From Salarias fasciatus (taxonomy: Eukaryota; Chordata; Actinopteri; Blenniiformes; Blenniidae): a stretch of DNA of 64,000 nucleotides. Of the stretch, positions 30,000 to 41,120 are shown piece after piece. Each line of letters begins with the position of its first letter. The first letter of the stretch is position 1. The translations under genes were made by a program, and so were the position numbers. The DNA lies in assembly GCF_902148845.1 (NCBI RefSeq), contig NC_043763.1:22016454-22080453 (forward strand), read 5' to 3'. The notes below the pieces were generated by a model. It ran no database searches and was not told the DNA's origin. It saw only the letters and a list, made by a program, of their open reading frames with translations.

Positions 30000-30350
30000 A
30001 ACAGTTTTATTTGTATAGCACTTTTCCCAGACCAGGGTCACAAAGTGCTTCACATAAAAGTAGTCACAGTGAATGGTGCTGGTGGTTACATTTGTTTTTA
30101 ATTTGATTTTCTGTTTTGTTAGTGTGAGGTGCATTAAAAAGACCAAGTGTTTTGTGGAGTGGTTGCCTGAGGAGGTCAGTCCCCGGGCAGCAGGACCATC
30201 CCTGTCTGAGTGTCCTGCACTGTGCACTAAAAGAGACAAGATTTGGAAGCGTACCACAAGAAAATGGTGGTCTTCAAGCAGTACAGCCCCCCTTGCCTGC
30301 CCTACACTGGTGATTATGTTGTGTCTTACTTAATGTTTACATTCAGCACC
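30000..30350 (+). other. Unassigned insertion with an 86-codon open frame
   Basis: Starts with the repeat-like GTATAGCACTTTTCCCAGAC. An open frame 30073-30333 ends in a segment reading IKKTKCFVEWLPEEVSPRAA. I do not recognise it. It lies inside LINE material and is probably repeat-derived. Confidence 0.3.
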
Positions 30351-30369
30351 ATTCCTCCTGACTGTTGAT

Positions 30370-32300
30370 TTTTTTTTTTTTTTTGAGATTTCTAGATATA
30401 GAATGATGTAGTGATGATCCGACAATGACTACAATATCAAGGTGTTGTATATATTGATATGAGTACGTTAATAAATGCAGTAATAAAAATAACAATATAA
30501 TATATATAACTGTATGTTATTATTTAACCAATAATGTAGTAAACTAGCCAAAATTGGTAATGTCAAAAATGCCATTATTGACAGCAGCAAAAGTAAAGAG
30601 AAAAATGAGAAAATTACATCAAAGTCACTGAAAAGACACTCTACATGACAGTAATGAATTATTTTTTTTTTTCAAATCAACTGAAAGAACCAAATACATT
30701 ATATTGCTCGATAATTATCAAGAACTTTGGATTTGAACATCTTCTTAAATGTTTTAATAGAAGTTGCCTGTTTTATCATATTATCAAGACTGTTCCATAA
30801 ATTGACTCCTCTAATCGAGATACAACTCCTTTTAGTGTTTGTCCTAGCCCTATTTTGTGGTAGATATCAGTTCCTCTTAAACTATAGTGTGTCTCTCTTG
30901 GTTTGAATTTCTCCTGGAGACATTTAGGAAGCATATTATTAAGAGCTTTGTACACTAGTGCAACTGTGTTTAGGTCAACTAGATCATGCAATTTTAACAT
31001 ATGTAATTTCAAAAATAATGGGTTTGTTGGAGTGTAGTAATCAGCTCCATGATAACTGGTTGAAGTGTAGACTTGTAGGTGTTCCCTCATATTTCTGAAC
31101 AATAGTTATAATACGGTAGGATGAGGGTATTGTACAGTAAGTGCAATGATTTTTGGTTTACAGAATGTTTAATTTTACACATTATACCAATGGTTGTCAC
31201 TATTTTACTTTTGAGATAGTTTACATGCAATTTCCAATTCAACTTTTCATCAATATTTACACCCAAAAACTTAGTATTACTTACCCTCTCTATTTCTGTT
31301 TGATTTATTTTCAATTTAGTACATATGTCAATCTTCCTATTTCCAAAAATAATATATTTAGTTTTTTTCTAAGTTCATAGATAGTTTGTTATGGTCGAAC
31401 CATTTTTTTAATGTCTCAAGTTCTTTGCTCACAGTTTCCAGAAGCTGTTCAAGACTCTTCCCAGAGCAGTAGATGCTGGTGTCGTCTGCAAATAAAATAC
31501 TACGCATTTTTTTATGGGCAGAGCCTATATCATTTATATATATGTGTTAAATAATTTGGGACCCAGGACAGAGCCCTGTGGAATGCCATGAGTTATAATT
31601 TTTTTTCCCAGAATCGAAATTATTGAATTGAACATATTGTTCCCTATTGGTGAGATAGTTTTATAGCCAATCATGAGCCACACCCCTAATTCCGTATCTG
31701 TTCAATTTTGACAAGAGCAAATTGTGGTCTATGGTGTCAAATGCTTTACTAAGGTCAATGAAAACTCCAACAGTGTACTATTTTTTGTCTATTGCTTCTG
31801 AAATATCCTCCACCAGTTCCATTATAGCCATTGATTTTGATCTTGAGGTCCTGAATCCAAACTGAAAATCACTTATAAGGTTGTACTTGTTAAGGAAATT
31901 ATCTAACCTAATGACTTACAATTTTTCTAAATTTTTTGAGAATTGAGACAATAATGCAATTGGTCTGAAGTTAGTGAACTGGTGTTGATCACCATTTTTA
32001 AATATGGGTATCACTTTTGTGGTTTTCATTTTTGCAGGGAAGATGCCGGTGAGAAAGGACTGATTACAAATATATGTGAATGGTGTGATAACGCAGTTAA
32101 TTATATTTTTGATCAAAACCATATCTAAGTTAGAACTGTCTGTTGACCTCTTACTTTTGAATTGGCCTACTATTTTGATAATTTCGCTTTCCTCAACACC
32201 ACTGAGAAAAAATTAACTAATATTACCTTGTATACTGTTTATACCCAGTCCTTGTATATTTGTAGGTTCCACTATTTCATTCGCAAGGGTGGGTCCAACA
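30370..32300 (-). mobile_element. LINE ORF2 fragment, minus strand, many breaks
   Basis: Reading the minus strand from right to left: IPIFKNGDQHQFTNFRPIAL (32122-31916) is reverse-transcriptase motif 1. EIERVSNTKFLGVNIDEKLN (31314-31087) is the thumb region, and MFRNMREHLQVYTSTSYHG with LVYKALNNMLPKCLQEKF (31102-30776) is the C-terminal region. The YADD region is only seen in broken frames near 31480. Jockey/CR1/I-like group by these motifs. Dead copy. Confidence 0.7.
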
Positions 32301-32301
32301 T

Positions 32302-32760
32302 TTATAAAGAGCGGTGGTATTTGTTGCTTTCTGTGCCGATGATCTGGGCATGATCCCAGTTCATAAGGTGGTTTTCCCTCTTGCAGTGTTCGGAAATGGC
32401 AGACTTAAGCTGTTCCTGCTCTGCCTGTCGTTTGGAGGAGCGTGTGCATGCTTTAGATGTTTCTTTTTCACATTCAGTGCGATGTTCTTTTGTCCTGACG
32501 TTGAAGGCTCTGCCAGTCTCCCCGACGTAGGATTTGTTGCACGACAAACAAGGTATTTCGTAAATAATATTGCATTTGTGTTGTGGCTCTATTTTGTCCT
32601 TGGGATGTACTAATAACTGCCGTAGTTTTGTGTGTGGTTTTACTGGGGTGCTGTTGTTGTGCTTATTCATGGCCCGTTGTATTCTCTCTGTGATCCCTCT
32701 GATGTATGGAAGTGTCACCATGGCCCTGTTTTGTTTCTCAGTTTGTTTAGTTATAGTTCT
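32302..32760 (-). mobile_element. Penelope-like element 3' part with GIY-YIG endonuclease, minus strand
   Basis: The minus strand 32721-32302 is open and reads VTLPYIRGITERIQRAMNKH, TKLRQLLVHPKDK, IPCLSCNKSYVGETGRAFNV, RTKEHRTECEK. The connector plus YVGETGR.....R..EH are marks of the GIY-YIG endonuclease of Penelope-like retroelements. The reverse transcriptase part is not present. A second copy lies head to head on the plus strand. Confidence 0.8.
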
Positions 32761-32769
32761 CGCTAGTCA

Positions 32770-33185
32770 TCACACAGAATGTGAAAAAGAAACATCTAAA
32801 GCATGCACACCCTCCTCCAAACAACAGGCAGAGCAGGAACAGCTTAAGTCTGCCATTTCCGAACACTGCAAGAGGGAAAACCACCTTATGGACTGGGATC
32901 ATGCCCAGATCATCAGCACGGAAAGCAACAAATACCACCGCTGGATCAGGGAGGCCATCAAGATCCGGAAACGCGCCCTCCAGACTGTGAACCGGGCGGA
33001 GGGGGCATATCAACTTTCTCACACCTGGGACACTGTGCTGAAGAAGTCGGACTGCAGATGGCGCTGTCATCCTACTGCACCCAGTAGGAAGCTGGTGCCA
33101 TTTTCTGTATAAATCAGCTGGCCAGACACAACAACATCACGTGACACTTCTGAGGAAGGCTGCAGGTTGACAGCCGAAACATGTA
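32770..33185 (+). mobile_element. Penelope-like element 3' part, plus strand, with hammerhead-like motif
   Basis: Plus-strand frame reads TECEKETSKACTPSSKQQAE, KSAISEHCKRENHLMDWDHA and IREAIKIRKRALQTVNRAEG to the stop at 33112: the end of the endonuclease ORF, lacking the YVGETGR part. The non-coding tail contains CTGAGGA, a stem AGGCTG/CAGCC and GAAAC (33150-33180), laid out like a hammerhead ribozyme core. Together with the minus-strand copy it forms an inverted pair. Confidence 0.75.
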
Positions 33186-33797
33186 GAGGTAAGCAAGATC
33201 GTCATTGGCCTGTTTATAAGAATCAAACATGAATACAAAAAAAGGCCTAATGAACCTCATCGGACCAGTGTGTAATTTAGTTGTTTCTTTACATTTTGTA
33301 CTTCAGTTCATTTTAAAAAAAGCTTAAAACTCAGAGAAGTTGTTTTCTCTTGCACTTAATTTCATTTAAAAGAGTGTGAAACTCAGAGTTGTTTGTTTAA
33401 TTTTTCAGACTATTATTTTGGACTTAATTTGCTGCCTCTTTTCAGAAATAAAAGTCATTTTTCAAAAATTATCTGTCATTGCATTATTTTAAATTTTATG
33501 CATCGAAAGTATTGGTATGAGTATCAGAATCGGTGAGTACTGAAGATGAAGTACTTGTACTTGGTGAAAAAAAGTGGTATCGAACATCCTTATTCTTGAT
33601 CCACCTCAGAGTCTCAAAGTTGCAGAGATCGAGCCAGAAGAGAGCACTGGGAATGTGAAGCTTTAACCTGAAAGATTACATGATGAGAGAGATGCTGTAT
33701 ATTTGTGTTTGAACACCCTGCCCAACTTTATTTCCTTTTTTAATTATATGATTTAAAACATATTGTCATAAAGTTGCAGTTTTAGCAGTGGAAAAGC

Positions 33798-33825
33798 AAA
33801 AAAAAAAAAAAAAAAAAAAAACAAA
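33798..33825. repeat. Poly(A) tract in the V2-3 5' flank
   Basis: A-rich run within otherwise V1-to-V2 intergenic sequence (33590-34090), which is alike to 5790-6220 and holds no gene. Confidence 0.85.
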
Positions 33826-34102
33826 AAACAAAAGACATCATCATTATTTTTTAAGTGAACAAAAACCATAAGTTATGAACATTTGTTCATTTATCTTGAA
33901 TTCACAATTGAGGAGAAATATACATTTTCTGCTCTATTTTTCTTGATTTCAACTGAATCTTTTAAAATTAAATGGCCCATGAAGTTTATTTGTCACAGTG
34001 ACTTGAAAAAGTGCCTTATATCATTTGAAAATAAAACCTTGAAATATTTTAGTGAGTGTCCTGTGAAGGGTTAATGTGAGAGCTTGAGGCGTGCGCGTGT
34101 AC

Positions 34103-34140
34103 ACTGCAGTGGGAGGGTGTGCTGGGCGTGGATTATCTCC
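34103..34140 (+). promoter_or_regulatory. Conserved V2 promoter box of V2-3
   Basis: ACTGCAGTGGGAGGGTGTGC and GGGCGTGGATTATCTCC, as upstream of V2-1 and V2-2. Confidence 0.55.
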
Positions 34141-34186
34141 ACAGTTTTAATGTAATGACACTGTACATTTTATTGTTTAACACAGC

Positions 34187-34636
34187 ATGGATCTCACACA
34201 GGACCTCCTGATTCTCTCTGTCTTCTTGCTCTGGACCTCAGGTATGAAAATTAAACACTGTCAAATAAAACCGATTTTTCAATGCAGCATTTTGACTAAT
34301 AATCCTAAAACGTCCGTGGTGATTTTTACAGGTTTATCTGAGACCAGTGACGTTAATCAGGCCGACAAACTGTGGATAAACCAGGGAGAAAATGTAACGT
34401 TAGCCTGCAACCACACCAAGGGTGTGAACTATTACCAGATGTACTGGTACCAACAGCTTCCAGGACAACATATGAAGCAAATCATGCTCACTACTCCAAA
34501 CTCTCCAGCCACATTCGAAGCAGGTTTCAGTCAAGACAAATTCTCAGGCATCAAGCCTGATGTTTACAGGGGGGAGCTGGTGGTGAAAAACGTGGTGCCA
34601 GGAGACGAAGCCTGGTATTTCTGTGCAGTGAGTGAA
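34187..34636 (+). CDS. TRAV/DV: V2-3, T-cell receptor alpha/delta variable segment
   Basis: Leader exon 34187-34241 encodes MDLTQDLLILSVFLLWTS and the V exon is 34332-34636. It carries SETSDVNQADKLWINQGENV, LACNHTKGVNYYQMYWYQQ, GIKPDVYRGELVVKNV and DEAWYFCAVSE. The frame is open, including the intron in this copy. It is the nearest complete leader upstream of the leaderless V2-4, 2.7 kb away. Confidence 0.94.
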
Positions 34637-34675
34637 CACAGTGATGAAGATACACTGAAGACTGTGACAAAAACC
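34637..34675 (+). other. 23-RSS of V2-3
   Basis: Consensus heptamer CACAGTG, 23-bp spacer, consensus nonamer ACAAAAACC. Confidence 0.97.
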
Positions 34676-34787
34676 AGCTCAGCTGCTGTAGGGGGAAGTC
34701 AAGGACCATGAAACACCCAGAGTCTGGTTCACCTGGAGGATCAGAGAGTCATCAAGGAAAACCACATGAAACTCCGCACATGAGAGA

Positions 34788-34832
34788 CACACAAACACAC
34801 ACGCACACACGCACGCACGCACGCATACATAC
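34788..34832. repeat. Degenerate (AC)n/(GCAC)n tract after V2-3
   Basis: CACACACGCACACACGCACG-type sequence at the same site as the pure (AC)n tracts after V2-1 and V2-2. Confidence 0.8.
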
Positions 34833-34949
34833 ACCCAGAGAATGAAATAAAATTAATAAAACATTTAATTTCAAAGCACCTTTCAAGAATCTTAAGATTG
34901 TTGTACAAAGATAAAAACAACAAGTAAATAAACACAAATACAGAATCAA

Positions 34950-35230
34950 AAAGTTATAAGATTAAGTGCATCATGGTGGAAAGGCAGATTTAAACACGTG
35001 TTTTGAGTCTGGACTTGAAGAGGGGCAGAGAGTCAGTGTTTCGGATGTCAGGTGGGAGCGAGTTCCAAAGCTGGGGAGCGGCGGGACAAGAAGCTCTGTT
35101 CCATTTGGTGCTGAGACGGGTGGAGAGGACAGAAAGGTGAAGAGAGGACGAAGACTATAGGGAGCGAGAGGGGGTGGTGATGCGAATGAGATCAGAGAGA
35201 AAGGGGGGGGAGGTTGTGGATGGCTTTGAG
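34950..35230. repeat. Dispersed repeat fragment
   Basis: Contains GAGCGAGTTCCAAAGCTGGG, a phrase common in fish repeats, and G-rich end AAAGGGGGGGGAGG. Family not assigned. Confidence 0.4.
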
Positions 35231-35239
35231 GGTGTACAA

Positions 35240-36530
35240 GAGAATTTTTTAATAAAATTTTTTTATATGAAAAAAGAACATAGATTACACGTCGCTCAGA
35301 ATTTTGTGCTTGTGTCACCGCGTCTTTAACTAAAATGAGATATTAAGAGAAAGAGCTCGATTAAATGAATAGACAAAATGTAAAATTAGAGAAAATTGAT
35401 ATAAATGTTCCATCTTTTCTGTCATTGAGATATTTCCTATCCTGTATATAAATATCCAAACTTACTATCATCATGAAAGCAATCAAAATTACAAATTATA
35501 CATCTAGGAATAAAAAATGGACAATGAGTTATAACATGTTTGTCCACTCATAAGTCTCTCTATCCCATCTGACTACTGTGATCAACAGCTTATAATGTGA
35601 AGATAATGGTGGCGATGGTAATATTGTACATATATTTGTTTCCAGAGCACTTCATAGTAGCTGGTGTTAATCCCAGATATAAAGTCTCAAACCCTGAAGA
35701 GATCACCATTCTCAAGATTTTCTCCAAGGCCATTTTAATTTCTCTTCAACAGTTTAAGATAGCTGGGCAATCCCAAAACACATGGAAATACATTTCTGTA
35801 CTCTTGCCACAGGATCTCCAGCAGGATGAATTCCCTCCTGCCAACAATCTTTGAGCTGGGACCCTGAAAAACCTCACTATATTTTTTCCATCCAAACTCT
35901 CTCCAAGACAGGGCTGATGAACTTTTTCATTGTTGTAAAATGATTTTTTTAATCTCTTTTATATCTCTTCATGAATCACAATGTTACTCTTTCTCCCATT
36001 TTCCCTTGATACTCGTATATGTACTCCCTTCCCCTTTTAACTCCTGTAATGCCTTATATATATCTTTAAAATATTTCCACGGCCTAAATCTGATCTGTTG
36101 CCCCGGGTTCAATAACCCAGAATTAAATTGTTCAGATTCTTTCTTTCTTCATTTATTATGGTAATGTCTAAGTTGTAAGAATCTATAGAATCTATAGGCT
36201 GGTTAAACCAAAACGGTTCTTAAGATCCTGGAATTGTCTCAGTGTTCCTTTATCATAAAGATCATGTGTTACCAACCCCTTATCAATCCACTATTTACCG
36301 GTAAATCTGGCATCCATTCTGTTTAGTAAAAATTCAGAGTGGTATCCTGTCCACCTCATATTCCAGTATGGTTCTTTGGTCCTGCTTTTTTTGACAATCT
36401 TATGCCAAATTGCAACTGATGTCTTCATCTGAGGATTTGTGTCTTTGAAATGGCTAACCAACCCTCTGTCAGCAGTGATCACTGGGAATGTCGCCAGATA
36501 TGTGAATTGATTTTGAGTCACAGCTCACTT
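35240..36530 (-). mobile_element. L1/Tx1-type LINE ORF2 C-terminal region, minus strand
   Basis: The minus strand reads CWRSCGKSTEMYFHVFWDCP followed by KMALEKIL (about 35835-35650), the zinc-knuckle-like end of L1/Tx1-type ORF2. Upstream, SDNPQMKTSVAIWHKIV-like and WNMRWTGYHSEFLLNRMDAR (36521-36291) belong to the same region. Broken and 5'-truncated. Confidence 0.6.
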
Positions 36531-36554
36531 AAAGTTGTCTTTATTTGATTGGCT

Positions 36555-36830
36555 AGGGCAGGGATGGGCAACTGGCGGCCTGCACCCTCCCTCTGTACGG
36601 CCCCCCAAATTAATGTTTTAAAAAGAAAAAAAATGTATTTTGCTGCGCACATTTAATGTCAATGACATACTTTGGCCACCAGATGGCACGCCCTCTGTGT
36701 CTCCAGCTTTCAGCAGCGCAGCGGAAGAGAGAGGCACGCTGCCAACAATGCTGCCCCCCCCCCCGAGAAATGTCAGCATCTCGACACGAAGCCGACACCA
36801 GGCGTCAGAGCGTTTCAAAAACTTCCACCT
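36555..36830. mobile_element. hAT-type fragment
   Basis: Starts CAGGGATGGGCAACTGGCGG, a standard hAT terminal phrase. A C13 run lies near 36753. Followed directly by V3-type upstream sequence. Confidence 0.5.
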
Positions 36831-36949
36831 CGTTGGAGTCCTTCGCAAACAATAGTACGTTCAGTGGCTCAGTGCACCGATTGTTTGGCAACAGGCACTC
36901 CCAAAACAAAAACATCCTATGAAGAAGGAGATAAATAACTGGCACCACC
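36831..36949 (+). other. V3-type 5' flank fused to V2-4
   Basis: AGTGGCTCAGTGCACCGATTG, ATCCTATGAAGAAGGAGATA and AATAACTGGCACC match the flank upstream of V3-1 and V3-2. It stops where V3 flank should continue with TCCCACTTTATGACTG and joins the V2 acceptor region instead. Confidence 0.7.
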
Positions 36950-36951
36950 AG

Positions 36952-37256
36952 GTTTATCTGAGGCCAGTGACGTTAATCAAGCCGACAAACTGTGGATAAA
37001 TCTGGGTGAAAATGCAACGTTAGACTGCAACCACACCAAGGATGCAACCTACTTCCAGATGTACTGGTACCAACAGCTTCCAGGACAACATATGAAGCAA
37101 ATCATGCTCACTACTCCAGACTCTCCAGCCACATTCGAAGCAGGTTTCAGTCAAGAGAAATTCTCAGGCATCAGGCCTGATGCTCACAGGGGGGAGCTGG
37201 TGGTGAAAAACGTGGTGCCAGGAGACAAAGCCTGGTATTTCTGTGCAGTGAGTCAA
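36952..37256 (+). pseudogene. V2-4, variable exon without its leader exon
   Basis: The V exon is fully open: SEASDVNQADKLWINLGENA, LDCNHTKDATYFQMYWYQQ, GIRPDAHRGELVVKNVVPGD, KAWYFCAVSQ. It is preceded by CAG but by only a few bases of V2 intron. The leader exon, promoter box and most of the intron have been replaced by V3-type 5' flank. It cannot be expressed from its own promoter. Splicing from the V2-3 leader 2.7 kb upstream is conceivable but unproven. The exon itself has kept its frame. Confidence 0.85.
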
Positions 37257-37295
37257 CACAGTGATGAAGATACACTGAAGACTGTGACAAAAACC
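37257..37295 (+). other. 23-RSS of V2-4
   Basis: Consensus heptamer CACAGTG, 23-bp spacer, consensus nonamer ACAAAAACC. Confidence 0.97.
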
Positions 37296-37737
37296 AGCTC
37301 AGCTGCTGTAGGGGGAAGTCAAGGACCATGAAACACCCAGAGTCTGGTTCACCTGGAGGATCAGAGAGTCATCAAGGAAAACCACATAAAACTCCTCACA
37401 TGACAGAAACATGTGCAGAGAAAGAAAATATATAACAATACATGAGCAGCAGCTGTGCTGTCGAAAAGTTTTTCACAGAGACTGAGTTGGAGCGTTCTCA
37501 GAAACTCCCAACATGGAAGTCCTCCTCAAACATTCATGCACTCAGTGGCTCAGAGCACCGATTGCTGAACAGCAGACAGTCACAAAGCAAAAATCATCCT
37601 GTGAAGGAGGAGAAAAATAACTGGCACCTCCCACTTTATGACTGAGGAGGGTTCAATCAGAAGGCAGGAAATACCTTCAGAGCTTCTCTCATAGCAGAAA
37701 CACTTTCAGGAGCTTCGTTCCATCAGAAAAACGCAAA

Positions 37738-38159
37738 ATGATTCAGTTATTTCTGTGCATTGTTCTGAACTTGTTTCTTGTATCAGGTAATAGATTATAT
37801 TCAAATGAAGCTCAATTAGTGGATTCATTTTTAAAAATTATTCACCTTTTATCTGAACAGGTTCCTCTCTTAGTGACCAAGTACATCAGGATCCTCTCGA
37901 CATGTACCGACGGCCTGGAGAAACAGCCAAACTTCGCTGCTCACACACCATCAACAACTACAACCGAATCCTCTGGTACAAACAACCGGCTCACAGCCCT
38001 CTGCAGCTCCTGGGATACATGTTAGGAACTGGTTCGAGCACAGAGCCCGGAGTGGATGTGAAGATTGAGGGGAGCGCAAATAAAGACAAGGATTGTTATT
38101 TAATAATTGAAGGTCTTGAGCTGAACAGCAGTGCAGTTTATTTCTGTGCAGCCAGTCGA
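37738..38159 (+). CDS. TRAV/DV: V3-2, T-cell receptor alpha/delta variable segment
   Basis: Leader exon 37738-37786 encodes MIQLFLCIVLNLFLVS and the V exon is 37861-38159. It carries DQVHQDPLDMYRRPGETAK, LRCSHTINNYNRILWYKQ, LLGYMLGTGSSTEPGVDV, and KDCYLIIEGLELNSSAVYFC. The extra framework-3 cysteine is kept. The frame is open. Its 5' flank is nearly identical to that of V3-1. Confidence 0.94.
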
Positions 38160-38197
38160 CACAGTGCTGCATGTAACTGCTGCTCAGTACAAAAACC
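38160..38197 (+). other. RSS of V3-2 with 22-bp spacer
   Basis: Consensus heptamer and nonamer separated by 22 bp, as in V3-1. Confidence 0.95.
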
Positions 38198-39040
38198 TTC
38201 CACCACAGTCTGTCTGTATTAATGCTCACACCCCGAGCAGCTGTGCTGAAAACACTGCTTCCTCTGGTTAGAACCACAGGTTCAGTAGCTGCATGTTGAA
38301 TACTTCTGGAGATCGACAAGAAAATACTATAAATGTGGAGAGCATATAATTTTTGCACTTTCATTAAAGAGAAGTTTTCTGTTGACATGGCAAAGTTTGA
38401 AAAAAAAAAAAACAACATTTCCATTTTAATGGCAGAATAGCTGACAATGATGTAATTTTCATGTTGGGCCACTAGTGGGAGCTGTTGTTGTTATCAAATT
38501 ACACACATGTGCATGGAAAGCACAAGAAACTATTTGTGTCTCTGTAAATTGTTTTCTTATATGTGTCAAAACTGTTTGATTTCAGGACTTGCCTCTTTCA
38601 TTTATATTGGTAAATATATCCACTTGAAGAATAGTCCATGCTTGTATTCTGCTTCCATGTGTAGTCTTCTCACATTTGTTTATGTTCATTTACATTTTTA
38701 ATCTGGGCTCTATTTGTTGTTTGCTTACATCTCTTCTCTCCACTTGAAGTCGTTTCCATTCATATCCTTGTCTGTACTTGGAGACTCGTTTCATTTGCTG
38801 CCGTGTCTCAACTTGTACTCGGCGAGTTGGCAGTCCTGTCTGTTTTTCATCTTTTCTCACTTTTGTTCTATTCAGTCTTATATCTTCAGTTTTTTGTCAT
38901 CAGTTAGTTGCAGGTGCAGATCCAGTGTCACTCTGCAGAGGGGGCAGGACTGAGAGCCTATTGGTAATTTCACTTGTTAACAATTCACATGACAGATCTA
39001 ATCTGCTTACAGGGGACTGAATGAACTGCTTTAGTTTCCA
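38198..39040. other. Intergenic sequence 3' of V3-2
   Basis: T-rich and non-coding. No RSS or recognised repeat core. Ends in block X. Confidence 0.5.
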
Positions 39041-40950
39041 AAATGAAAAGAAAGTCTCACTTTGAACCATCAAAATATGGAATAAAATCACAGCTCAACA
39101 AAGAGAATCAATTTGCTTTCAAAACAGGCAGATATTGCATAAAACAAATTAAATCCAACATCAGACACTGTGCAGTGACAGCCTGTAATGACACAGCTGA
39201 TCAATTAGTAGCGTTAACAATAAGAAACGGAGACAGAAGGGCAAAATGGAGAGAGAGTGGTGTACGATGAGATGAATAGCACAATTTGCGCTATTTCAGC
39301 ACCATGGACAGCGCCATGGATTTATCATGAAACAACCACCTGCTGATAATCAAAGCACTACAAATGTCGAAAGGCCATTTCAGCACCATGGTCAGTGCCA
39401 TGGACATTTCCAATAATGTGCTCAAACCTGGGTCAGATAAAGGTCAAAAAGTAAAACAGACTAAACCAACGGGGTGGGAAAGGAAGGTCAATGACTTTCA
39501 GCGATGATGGATGCCATCCAGTCTCAATATCCTGCATAATCAAGTCACACATGATCAACCCCGACAGAAATAATAAGTGAACAAGTTACATGTGTTGGCT
39601 GTCCTTAATGCAATAACCAAGCAGACACGGCGATGCACAACACAGACAGCAATGATAACAACGCTATTTAAGAGAAATGCCAGACAGCCAGCAACGATGA
39701 AAAGCTGAGCCAATGTTGTCAGAAATATTGAATATGGAACAATCTACTGATGATGTTTTTATCCAGCATAAGGTAGTTTGAAACTGATCCTGAAAAAATG
39801 CCAACAACAATGTATCTGTGACGGATACATGCATTTAACCTACAGACCATAAACACTCACCAGACCCCGCGTTGTTTCCCCCGTGTGCTAGCAATCAGAC
39901 GTGTGTTCGAGCAAACAGGGGCTTTCCTACAGCTTCACTCTAATAAGGACAGTGGGCGGGGAAATCACCACCCAATCAGCTATTGTGAATTTCTGGACCA
40001 ATTATCTATATTTTATGTTATTCAAGTGTTTAATATGAACTTGGGGGATGTCCTGTACTCATGAGGTGTTTCACATTTTTGGCACAGACTTACTTTCTTG
40101 TAATTTGAGGGCCATAAATATGCCTTTTGTTTAAATAAATATGTATTTTGTTTGCAGCTCCCAGCAGCAGGGGCTTTGGGAGTATAAAACAGCCGTTCTG
40201 GCTGCTGAAAGACAGAGTTCAACAGAGCTGGACAGAGCACAACAGGCTTGGCAGTGTTTGATGAAAGTGCAAAGATTTTGTTGATTGACTGTGACTAAGT
40301 AGCAATGGGAGAGCTCAAAAGAGACCAAAGCCTTCTGTACATTTTGTAAATACTTTCTTTTTGTGCATATTTCAAACTTGCAAGTATTTTTCGCCACTGG
40401 AGTTTGTGGAGCAGTGAAAAACACCTTACACGGTCATCTTCCACTGTGTCATATTTGTTGATAAGTTTTCTGGAAAGAACCCCATCACAGTATCCAATCC
40501 AGCAAAAAAATCCACTGCAGCCAACATGAAATATCCAGAGTGCAAAAAGTCCGATACACAAAAAACACTCCAACAGTTTGAACACACTGATCTCCAAAGT
40601 AATTATAAACCACACACAGTAATGTGGCCTCATGTCTTATTGCACCATTGCACCATCATCCTCTCCTTCATCCTCAAAAACCTGCATCCTGCCTCTTACT
40701 CAGTTACATTCGTATCCTTGTCTCTGCTTGTAGTTTTGTTGGAGTCTCGTCACAGCCATCTCTCACAAATATCCCAAAATTCTGGTTTCGTTGTGACATT
40801 AGTATTATGTCGGATTGTAGTCTCGTCAAATTGTAATTTTGTCTTGATATCAGTCTAATTTGTTTGTAGTGTACTTCCAGTTGAAATCTGGTCTGATTTT
40901 ATGGTGGTCTGTTTCAAGTTTTATTGGATGTTTTTTTTTTTTTTAACCTC
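39040..40950 (+). repeat. Block X, copy 3 (most complete)
   Basis: Without the insertions seen in copies 1 and 2, it serves as the reference empty-site sequence. It contains the paired RE1-like motifs. Its second half (40290-40700) recurs at 45880-46260 upstream of V7-1. No protein-coding gene was found in it. Confidence 0.75.
39295..39399 (+). promoter_or_regulatory. Pair of RE1/REST-like motifs, block X copy 3
   Basis: Site one (39295-39315) reads TTCAGCACC, AT, GGACAGCGCC: both RE1 half-sites are matched completely. Site two (39379-39399) reads TTCAGCACC, AT, GGTCAGTGCC. Spacing between site starts is 84 bp. Confidence 0.6.
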
Positions 40951-40964
40951 ATAAAGGTCTTTGA

Positions 40965-41110
40965 GGCATCATGGGGAGAGTTTGTAACCAGATGCAGTTG
41001 CAGGATGTGAATGCACTCAGCTTTAATGGGAGGTTGTATGATTGGTCCATACTGGAGCCTGTTGACTTGGTGCAACTGTCACAACAAAATGCTTTTTGTT
41101 GCTTTTGTAC
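40965..41110 (+). pseudogene. V7 relic: 5' flank fused to RSS tail
   Basis: CATCATGGGGAGAGTTTGTAACCAGATG to TTGGTCCATACTGGAGCCTGTT equals the 5' flank of V7-1 (46573-46670). It joins directly to GGTGCAACTGTCACAACAAA, the spacer end and nonamer of the V7 signal. The leader, V exon and heptamer have been deleted. Confidence 0.8.
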
Positions 41111-41120
41111 ATTACTTGTA

